The notes beneath the pieces are model-generated. The model was not told the origin of the DNA and did no database searches. It saw only the letters and a program-made list of their open reading frames with translations. Shown in pieces: positions 6,974 through 11,345 of a stretch of 11,345 bases of DNA (the first letter of the stretch is position 1; the number at the start of each line of letters is the position of its first letter). The DNA comes from Nitrospirota bacterium. Lineage in GTDB: Bacteria; Nitrospirota; Nitrospiria; Nitrospirales; Nitrospiraceae. The stretch is from the NCBI GenBank assembly GCA_005877535.1, contig VBOM01000127.1:1-11345 (forward strand), written 5' to 3'. The position numbers were made by a program, and so were the translations under genes.

Positions 6974-7423
6974 ATGAAGAATTATGTCGGAAGGTTGTGG
7001 GGGATCGTGGGGATAGGGTTGCTCACCATACCAGTCGTCCTTCCGGCTGGAGCGTCAGATAAGCCTGTGACGGGTGACACAGTTGTACGGGAAGCTCAGG
7101 AGGCGGTGACGGCCACCAAGGACTATACGATTCAGCAAAAAGACGCGTTTCAGCGAAAGGTTCAAACAGAACTGGATGAGATGCAAGTGCGCATCAAGCA
7201 GCTGCGTGGACAAGTCAAGCATGCGTCGGGGGAAGCAAGAGCGGAGATCCAGAAGGCGATCGGGGAATTAGAGAAGAAAAAGGACCTGGCCAGTAAGAAA
7301 GTCGAGGCCATTCAATCCGCAACGGCCTCGTCCTGGGAGCAGGTGAAGTCGAAAACAGAAGCTGCGATGGACGATCTTCGCGATTCTCTCGCAAGGGCCC
7401 GGTCTTATCTCCCGTCACGGTAG
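6974..7423 (+). CDS. Secreted coiled-coil protein of unknown function
   Basis: The 149-aa product begins with a signal peptide: a basic start (MKNYVGR), a hydrophobic core (GIVGIGLLTIPVVL) and a likely cleavage after PAGAS near residue 28. The mature part is almost wholly predicted helix with charged heptad-like repeats (ELDEMQVRIKQLRGQVK, then IGELEKKKDLASKKVEAI), so a periplasmic coiled coil is likely. It ends SLARARSYLPSR. The composition resembles helical apolipoprotein-like or stress-associated periplasmic proteins, but no defined family is recognised. Only four bases separate it from sdhE, which suggests co-transcription; whether it assists the SDH complex is unknown. Confidence 0.75.
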   Translation: MKNYVGRLWGIVGIGLLTIPVVLPAGASDKPVTGDTVVREAQEAVTATKDYTIQQKDAFQRKVQTELDEMQVRIKQLRGQVKHASGEARAEIQKAIGELEKKKDLASKKVEAIQSATASSWEQVKSKTEAAMDDLRDSLARARSYLPSR

Positions 7424-7427
7424 ACCA

Positions 7428-8357
7428 ATGAAATATGCCCTCTACCCCGGTTGTGCGGCCCAAGGGGCGACACCGGAACTGTATCAATCGACGAGGGCGA
7501 TCATCGGCCGATTGGGGATCGAGGTCGTCGAACTCACGGCCGCGGCCTGTTGCGGCGCCGGGGTTGTGACAGAGGCGAATCCCGATATGGCGCTGGCGCT
7601 GAACGCCAGGACGTTTGCGCAAGCGGAGGCGCTTGGACTGGACGTCATGACGATCTGCGGCACCTGTCAAGGAGTGATGAGCGCCGCCAATCGACGATTG
7701 AAGACAGAGGCAGGAACCCTGGAACGCATCAACGCCCTCCTGGCACCAGAAGGTTTGGCCTACCACGGGCAGGTCCAAGTCAAACATCTGTTGTGGATTG
7801 TGGTGCGAGACATCGGGCTGGCTCGCCTGGGCACCCTGGTCTCCGTGCCCATGCGAGACTTCCGCGTCGCCCCGTTTTACGGTTGCTACATCCTGCGTCC
7901 GTCGTGGGATCTAGGATTTGACGATCCTGAGAATCCCCAATCCCTCGAACGCGTCATTAAGGCCGTCGGTGGCGAGCCGGTGGCCTATGCCGGAAGAACC
8001 AAATGCTGTGGGTTTCCCATTATCCTCGAAAAGGAAGCTATTGCCGTGGCCATGGCAGGGACGCACATGAATGAAGCGAAGGAGCAGGGAGCCGACTTTA
8101 TGGTGACGCCCTGTCCGCTCTGTCACATGAGCCTGGATATTTATCAGGATCGGGCTGGTCGTTCCGTGAACCGCGAACTCCACTTACCGATCTTGCATGT
8201 GCCGCAGTTACTTGGTTTGGCGATGGGGCTTCCGGCCAAGGACTTGGGACTCTCGCATCATGTGATCTCGGTCGATTCCATTTTGGCCCGCATTACTCAT
8301 GACGGTTCGTCGCGAAATCGCGGAGCCGCGTCGCGAGACCAGCGCGCGGAGCCGTGA
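7428..8357 (+). CDS. sdhE: HdrB-like subunit of type-E succinate dehydrogenase/fumarate reductase
   Basis: The protein has two cysteine-rich CCG domains, the hallmark of HdrB and of the SdhE subunit of type-E enzymes. The first uses C9, C41-C42-G43 and C77/C80 (YPGC, AACCG, CGTC); the second uses C153, C193-C194-G195 and C229/C232 (YGC, TKCCG, CPLC). In HdrB such domains bind unusual 4Fe-4S clusters; in type-E SDH the subunit takes the place of the usual haem-bearing membrane anchors and joins the enzyme to quinone or to another thiol/disulfide partner. The sdhB gene in this window supports the SDH reading over methanogen-type HdrB. The last 23 residues (from A287) and the stop codon are encoded by repeat copy 2, so the native C-terminus has been replaced. 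The start has no strong ribosome-binding site. The name sdhE is used in the type-E sense, not for the FAD assembly factor. Confidence 0.85.
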   Translation: MKYALYPGCAAQGATPELYQSTRAIIGRLGIEVVELTAAACCGAGVVTEANPDMALALNARTFAQAEALGLDVMTICGTCQGVMSAANRRLKTEAGTLERINALLAPEGLAYHGQVQVKHLLWIVVRDIGLARLGTLVSVPMRDFRVAPFYGCYILRPSWDLGFDDPENPQSLERVIKAVGGEPVAYAGRTKCCGFPIILEKEAIAVAMAGTHMNEAKEQGADFMVTPCPLCHMSLDIYQDRAGRSVNRELHLPILHVPQLLGLAMGLPAKDLGLSHHVISVDSILARITHDGSSRNRGAASRDQRAEP

Positions 8358-8477
8358 GGACCCGATGCGTACTTGTGCAGTACGGTGAGGGTCCGAGGGG
8401 CGAGCCCGCTGGCCGAAGGCTCGTCGTAGCAGTGGATCGGCGATTGCAGCAGAAGCGCTCATGAATATTGCTGGCTC
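8284..8477 (+). repeat. 194-bp foldback (MITE-like) repeat, copy 2, overlapping the sdhE 3' end
   Basis: The element aligns without gaps to the copies at 6531 and 9431, with identity near 90 percent by hand alignment. Its terminal repeats are the most decayed: the left reads TGGCCCGCATTACTCATGA (8284-8302) and the right TCATGAATATTGCTGGCTC (8459-8477), so the TA ends are lost and this is probably the oldest copy. The central hairpin is CGTACT (8368-8373), loop TGTGC, AGTACG (8379-8384). The first 74 bases are translated as the end of SdhE. Read on the minus strand, the 59-codon frame is open here too, but its terminal stop is mutated and it runs into sdhE antisense. Confidence 0.85.
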
Positions 8478-8479
8478 AA

Positions 8480-8495
8480 CGACGCTTGATCGTCG
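8480..8495. repeat. Short hairpin before the cupin gene
   Basis: CGACG, a six-base loop, then CGTCG. It lies just past repeat copy 2 and 37 bases before the cupin start. The stem is short and no T-run follows, so it is noted only as possible leader structure. Confidence 0.3.
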
Positions 8496-8532
8496 TCGAA
8501 CGCAGCCGCAACCATTCTGAAGGAGTTGGCGA

Positions 8533-8853
8533 ATGAACGTGGTAAATATATCGGACTATCAAGAGTTTAGCATGGAGAAGATGAAGAAGAACAATATGTT
8601 TAAGACACCACGATTCTTCTGCGACATCTACTGCTTTGAGCCAGGGCAGGAACAGAAGGGGCATATCCACGGCGAGCAGGATAAGGTCTATCTCGTGCTT
8701 GAGGGACAGGGCACGTTTCAGGTCGGCTCAGAGAAACAGGTGCTTGGTCCAGGGCAGGGAACCATGGCGCAGGCCGGGGAAGAGCATGGCGTGAAGAATC
8801 ACACAGGCCAGCGCCTCAAAGTATTCGTGTTCGTGGCGCCTAATCACTCTTGA
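8533..8853 (+). CDS. Small single-domain cupin protein
   Basis: The 106-aa product is one cupin barrel. Motif 1 is PGQEQKGHIHGEQDKVYLVLEG, with H44 and H46 as metal ligands and D50 at the place normally held by glutamate (E48 is also near). Motif 2 is AGEEHGVKN with H85. A metal-binding fold is therefore likely, but substrate and reaction cannot be told from sequence; such small cupins include sugar isomerase-like, dioxygenase-like and sensor proteins. AAGGAG at 8520-8525 is an excellent ribosome-binding site seven bases before the ATG. The gene follows repeat copy 2 and is convergent with the DUF5069 gene. Confidence 0.85.
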   Translation: MNVVNISDYQEFSMEKMKKNNMFKTPRFFCDIYCFEPGQEQKGHIHGEQDKVYLVLEGQGTFQVGSEKQVLGPGQGTMAQAGEEHGVKNHTGQRLKVFVFVAPNHS

Positions 8854-8857
8854 AGAC

Positions 8858-8887
8858 GTGAATCGTTAAAGGTGAAACGTTCAAGGG
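8858..8887. repeat. Short direct repeat in the convergent gap
   Basis: GTGAATCGTTAAAG is followed at once by GTGAAACGTTCAAG, matching at 12 of 14 positions. It lies between the 3' ends of the cupin and DUF5069 genes. No terminator-like hairpin was found in this 81-base gap. Confidence 0.35.
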
Positions 8888-8934
8888 CTAGAGCAGGCAT
8901 GTATGACGAGTCAATCCCTACTGTGCCCGACTGA

Positions 8935-9363
8935 CTATCTTTTAGGAACTGCCCGACCCTCTTCTAAGTCTTGGAGGTCGGCCCAGCTGGTGAGGTCGGT
9001 TCGGGAGGGATCGGCTGCGTCTCTGAGCTTGTTGAAGTATTCCTGCTTCTTTGGAGTACTCGGTCCGCGGGTCAACATCATCCGGTTCCATGCTTCCAAC
9101 TCGACTGGAGGACGTGCCTTCGCCGTCTGGGTGAACCATTTTGCCACTGCTTCGTCTGATGGATTGGCTTTGACGGCTGCGGTGAACTCTTCGGCCCTGA
9201 TGCCTGCGAACTCCATGAGCCGCTCATCCATCGGGCAGGGGTAGATGTATTCGCCTTCGGTGCCGGCCAGCACGGCGCGGCATTTATCGATCATCCGCGC
9301 CAGATGGACATACCCCTCCAGCGTGACGCGCATACTGTGCGGAAATGATCTTCGAAGATCCAT
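8935..9363 (-). CDS. DUF5069-domain protein
   Basis: The frame can be read from 9420, but the family-like sequence begins at the ATG at 9361-9363 with MDLRRSFPHSMRVTLEGYVH, matching the DUF5069 opening 'L...PRSP...LgGyvhLaRmiDK'. GGAAG lies upstream at a usable distance. The 142-aa protein continues ARMIDKCRAVLAGTEGEY, then CPMDERLMEFAGI and 'EEFTAAVKANPSDEAVAKWF', all typical of the family. No biochemical function is established for DUF5069; there is no signal peptide or membrane segment, so it is probably cytoplasmic. The C-terminal half (QEYFNKLRDAADPSRTDLTS) is also family-like, and the gene appears intact. Confidence 0.8.
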   Translation of the reverse strand: MDLRRSFPHSMRVTLEGYVHLARMIDKCRAVLAGTEGEYIYPCPMDERLMEFAGIRAEEFTAAVKANPSDEAVAKWFTQTAKARPPVELEAWNRMMLTRGPSTPKKQEYFNKLRDAADPSRTDLTSWADLQDLEEGRAVPKR

Positions 9364-9389
9364 TGAGCTTCCGCGCGCGCTTGCCTTCG

Positions 9390-9410
9390 CCTCTCCACTT
9401 GTGGGGGAGG
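9390..9410. repeat. Hairpin upstream of the DUF5069 start
   Basis: CCTCTCCAC (9390-9398) and GTGGGGGAGG (9401-9410) pair with one mismatch or bulge across a two-base gap. It sits in the presumed leader of the DUF5069 gene, between its ATG and repeat copy 3. It may be a small palindromic repeat or a structure affecting translation. Confidence 0.35.
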
Positions 9411-9430
9411 GGGTAGGCATGTAGGATCGC

Positions 9431-9624
9431 TAGCCCGCAATATTCATGACGGTTCGTCGCGAAATCCCTGAGCCACGTCGCGAGACCGGCGGGCGGAGCT
9501 CTGAGGACCCGATGCGTACTCGTGCAGTACGGAGAGGGTCTGAGGGGCGAGTCCGCCGGCCGAAAGCTCGTCGTAGCAGCGGCTCGGCGATTGCAGCAGA
9601 AACACTCATGAATAATGCGGGCTA
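9431..9624 (+). repeat. 194-bp foldback (MITE-like) repeat, copy 3, abutting the DUF3386 stop
   Basis: Ends are TAGCCCGCAATATTCATGA (9431-9449) and TCATGAATAATGCGGGCTA (9606-9624), a 19-bp inverted repeat with one mismatch. The central hairpin is CGTACT (9515-9520), loop CGTGC, AGTACG (9526-9531), flanked by further pairing such as CCGGCGG (9486-9492) with CCGCCGG. It has the same orientation as copy 2. Its last three bases, read on the minus strand, are the TAG stop codon of the DUF3386 gene. The 59-codon frame seen in copy 1 is open here on the minus strand, and the plus strand is also open from the ATG near 9447 to a TAA at its right end. Confidence 0.85.
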
Positions 9625-10302
9625 AATCAATTTGTGATTCGTGAACGTCAAGTTCTTCACGATCACTTCGCCGTTTTCGTATGTAATGATGCGGCGGGTG
9701 GCCGGCAGATCCGATGATCCGACGCGCACATGGGTGTCGGTGAAGCTTTCTACGTTGGTCAGTTTCCCGTCGGTGGGTGAATAGTAGTACACGCAGTATT
9801 TCGTCGTCAGATTCTTCTGGTCTTGCGTCACCGCGCTCTCTTCCACGTTTATCGTAAAGGCAAAGGGGGTCATGCCGGGGTGCGCCATCTTGCGATTAAT
9901 CTGGGTAATGCGATGGTCTTTAAGGCGATAGAACGAGTTCGACCCATGGATGATTAGTTTTGCGCCTAATGGGTGCCCGTCCTCTTCCTTGGTCAATGAG
10001 TACTTGCCGTCCGATTCCTCGAAGGTTCTTGGCCCACGGTGCACCGCGATCATACCGAGCTGTTCCTGCACCCACTTCTGCACGTCGGTCTCTCCCAGTT
10101 GGACCGATACATCACGAGGGCCTTTCACCTTGACGGATCCGCTGGTTTCCTTCCCGTTTAGATTCACTGTCAGGTCGGCAGTGAATCCCTTAAAGTCTTT
10201 CTGCCACCGCGCGGTCTTTTCGAAGGCTTGCCGTAGCAGCTCGCGGGCCTTCGGATCGTCGGCGACTGTGGTTTGTTCTTCTTTCCGTTGATGCTGTTCC
10301 AT
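9622..10302 (-). CDS. DUF3386-like protein
   Basis: The 226-aa protein fits the DUF3386 family, best known from cyanobacteria: an opening helix 'PKARELLRQAFEKTARWQKDFKGFTADL', then a beta-rich body with NGKETSGSVKVKG, LKDHRITQINRKM, and a late TDTHVRVGSSDLPATRRII. No enzymatic residues or function are established for the family. There is no signal peptide, so a cytoplasmic place is inferred. AAGGAG (complement of 10311-10316) precedes the ATG at a good distance. The stop codon TAG is made by the end of repeat copy 3, so the native C-terminus may have been slightly altered by insertion. Confidence 0.75.
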   Translation of the reverse strand: MEQHQRKEEQTTVADDPKARELLRQAFEKTARWQKDFKGFTADLTVNLNGKETSGSVKVKGPRDVSVQLGETDVQKWVQEQLGMIAVHRGPRTFEESDGKYSLTKEEDGHPLGAKLIIHGSNSFYRLKDHRITQINRKMAHPGMTPFAFTINVEESAVTQDQKNLTTKYCVYYYSPTDGKLTNVESFTDTHVRVGSSDLPATRRIITYENGEVIVKNLTFTNHKLI

Positions 10303-10345
10303 TGGGTAGTCTCCTTCGCGACTCGAATTACCGAATTAGTGGTTC

Positions 10346-10375
10346 ATTATACACTTGGGGTGAAAGATGCCACAA
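10346..10375 (-). promoter_or_regulatory. Probable promoter of the DUF3386 gene
   Basis: On the minus strand TTGTGG (complement of 10370-10375) and a perfect TATAAT (complement of 10346-10351) are 18 bases apart. Transcription would begin near 10339, leaving a leader of about 37 bases that contains the AAGGAG site and a direct repeat TAATTCGG/TAATTCGA. Confidence 0.5.
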
Positions 10376-10492
10376 GCGCGGCGCAGGGAGTTGTACCAGC
10401 TTGAGCCCATACAAGCGCTAGAAGAAATTGAACATTTCCAGTATACTGCGACGCGTGCGGGCTCTATGCCCATGTAAAACGAAAGGACGGAC

Positions 10493-10891
10493 ATGGAACG
10501 ACGGGCTGCTTCCCATACCGAAGAGGAAGAGATGAACCATCGCCGCCGGTTGCTGAATGCCGCGAAGAAAGGCGATCAAAAGGCCATTGGTAAGCTCTTA
10601 GAGCTCTATCAAGTGCGGATCTACAGTGGCGATATGGTGACGAAAATGAATAAGACATCCGCGACACACAAACTTCAGGCTCAGCTCGCGGAAGGGAAAC
10701 CAGTGAAGGGTGGGCCGGGAAGTCATGGCAAGAAGACTCCGCCTGCGAAGTCCGCTCCAGCGAAACTCAGACATGCGAAGTCGACTCCAGCGAAACGCAC
10801 ACCTGCGAAAGCCGCAGCGCGTCGGCCCATTGTGAAGGCAAAGCCAAAATCTCGGCCAGCCAAAGCAGCTCGAAAGAAACACAAGAAGTAA
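10493..10891 (+). CDS. Small protein with histone H1-like basic tail
   Basis: This 132-aa protein has two parts. Residues 1-65 form a charged helical head (MNHRRRLLNAAKKGDQKAIG, then KLLELYQVRIYSGDMV), loosely like small helix-bundle heads. Residues 70-132 are a disordered, strongly basic tail built of S/T-P-A-K and A-P-A-K units ending KKHKK. Such tails occur in bacterial histone H1-like and other nucleoid or ribosome-associated proteins, so nucleic-acid binding is the natural guess but is not shown. AAAGGA at 10482-10487 supports the ATG at 10493. A TATACT at 10442-10447 could be a -10 box but no matching -35 box was found. It is divergent from the DUF3386 gene and convergent with the ClpS-like gene. 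Confidence 0.75.
   Translation: MERRAASHTEEEEMNHRRRLLNAAKKGDQKAIGKLLELYQVRIYSGDMVTKMNKTSATHKLQAQLAEGKPVKGGPGSHGKKTPPAKSAPAKLRHAKSTPAKRTPAKAAARRPIVKAKPKSRPAKAARKKHKK
10745..10813 (+). repeat. 30-bp tandem repeat encoding the PAK tail
   Basis: Two full 30-base units (10745-10774 and 10775-10804) and a 9-base partial unit, each starting GCGAAG or GCGAAA, encode AKSAPAKLRH, AKSTPAKRTP and the start of a third. In-frame units mean the tail can lengthen or shorten by slippage without shifting the frame. Confidence 0.7.
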
Positions 10892-10946
10892 CCACGCTAT
10901 GCCAATGATTTTTCGCCGGATACCCTGTAGCTTGCAACGGGGAGCT

Positions 10947-11243
10947 TCATTGCACGGCCACTCGTAGTCCCCCTCCCGCCAGTTTTGTGGCGATCTCCTC
11001 CGCTTCTGTCAGCGCACCCGCGTACACAATGGCTTCCCCCTCATGGTCGATCTTCCATGCCAGCTCAAAGGCCTTCGTGGAGTTCATGCCAGGAATGTAT
11101 TGGCAAAAGAGTGCAATGACTTGCTCGTAGGTATGACACTCGCAGTTGAACACGATCACACGCGCGTCGATCCTGGCACCTACGTCGGTGCTGGTGGTCT
11201 CTGTCGTGACGGGGGGTGCGAAGGGGGTTTCCGTGCCTGCCAT
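10947..11243 (-). CDS. ClpS-like adaptor protein with altered binding motif
   Basis: The 98-aa product has the ClpS core: ARVIVFNCECHTYEQVIALF (27-46), MNSTKAFELAWKIDHEGEAI (53-72) and a last helix-strand 'LTEAEEIATKL..GGLRVAVQ', preceded by a flexible acidic/threonine-rich N-terminus as in ClpS. ClpS hands N-degron substrates to ClpA/ClpC; its pocket uses the N-D-D motif and a histidine. Here N33 is kept, but the two aspartates are C34 and E35, and the position aligned with the histidine appears to be D66 with H67 next to it. It may therefore recognise other substrates or act only as a ClpC regulator. There is no Shine-Dalgarno site. I am confident of the fold, less so of classical N-degron function. 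Confidence 0.75.
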   Translation of the reverse strand: MAGTETPFAPPVTTETTSTDVGARIDARVIVFNCECHTYEQVIALFCQYIPGMNSTKAFELAWKIDHEGEAIVYAGALTEAEEIATKLAGGGLRVAVQ

Positions 11244-11251
11244 AGTGGCAA

Positions 11252-11280
11252 ATTCTATCAGACTTGGTTGTAACTTTTAA
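11252..11280 (-). promoter_or_regulatory. Possible promoter of the ClpS-like gene
   Basis: TAGAAT (complement of 11252-11257) and TTAAAA (complement of 11275-11280) stand 17 bases apart on the minus strand. The -10 box matches five of six positions; the -35 box is weak. The -10 box ends only eight bases before the ATG, which together with the missing Shine-Dalgarno site points to a leaderless message. Confidence 0.35.
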
Positions 11281-11345
11281 TAGCCTACGCGGATGAGCAG
11301 GTGGTTGATTCTCGGCCAATTCTCTCGGACGCAGGATTGCGCATA

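Noticed and set aside
8208..8462. Minus-strand frame of 84 codons overlapping the sdhE 3' end
   Set aside because: It is the repeat-borne 59-codon frame of copy 2 running on into antisense of sdhE after the element's stop was mutated; it is not an independent gene.
8903..9244. Plus-strand frame of 113 codons
   Set aside because: It is antisense to the DUF5069 gene, which has clear family sequence and a better start.
9364..9420. N-terminal extension of the DUF5069 gene to 9420
   Set aside because: The extra 19 residues (MPTPSPTSGEAKASARGSS) do not look like the family and include hairpin sequence; the ATG at 9361-9363 fits the family start.
10425..10447. Promoter before the basic-tail gene
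   Set aside because: TATACT at 10442-10447 resembles a -10 box, but the only TTGAAC is eight bases away, too near to be a -35 box, so no full promoter is called.
10892..10946. Possible terminator between the convergent basic-tail and ClpS-like genes
   Set aside because: No stem of more than a few base pairs and no suitable T-run was found.
11244..11345. Possible gene at the right edge
   Set aside because: Beyond the ClpS-like promoter only short frames without family sequence or ribosome-binding sites are visible.

Overview
The window looks like chromosomal DNA from a Gram-negative bacterium of the Nitrospira type (phylum Nitrospirota). This is inferred from gene content recognised by eye, not from a search: an AsmA-like envelope protein, a PilZ protein opening with DKRQHPRF, a type-E succinate dehydrogenase/fumarate reductase in which SdhB works with an HdrB-like SdhE, an archease/RtcB RNA-repair pair, and DUF3386 and DUF5069 proteins. 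No phage, CRISPR, tRNA or rRNA was seen.

Layout. 1-2026 is the 3' part of an AsmA-like gene cut by the window edge. 2068-3174 is an M24 (Xaa-Pro type) peptidase whose C-terminus is missing. Its stop overlaps by ATGA the start of sdhB (3171-4055), which lacks its N-terminal strand. 4061-6057 holds archease and rtcB, followed by a c-di-GMP-binding PilZ protein (6076-6432). A 540-bp gap (6433-6973) carries a first 194-bp palindromic repeat, a second small inverted repeat and a promoter. 6974-8357 holds a secreted coiled-coil protein followed 4 bp later by sdhE, whose 3' end runs into repeat copy 2. A small cupin gene follows (8533-8853). The right third has minus-strand genes for DUF5069 (8935-9363) and DUF3386 (9622-10302) with repeat copy 3 between them, then a plus-strand gene for a lysine/alanine/proline-tailed basic protein (10493-10891) and a convergent ClpS-like gene (10947-11243).

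Functional links. SdhB and SdhE should be parts of one membrane-associated quinone-linked succinate/fumarate enzyme, although RNA-repair and PilZ genes lie between them here; SdhA is not in the window. Archease is the known activator of RtcB, so these two form an RNA-ligation module. The other genes are housekeeping or uncharacterised.

The most interesting signals are: (1) three copies (6531-6724, 8284-8477, 9431-9624) of a 194-bp element with 19-bp terminal inverted repeats, palindromic almost throughout, with one strand carrying a 59-codon reading frame open in all three copies; copy 2 replaces the end of sdhE and copy 3 supplies the stop codon of the DUF3386 gene; (2) the junction near 3120-3170, where a peptidase lacking its last metal ligand is joined to an sdhB lacking its N-terminus, which suggests a deletion or an assembly error; (3) a ClpS-like protein whose N-degron-binding motif is rewritten.
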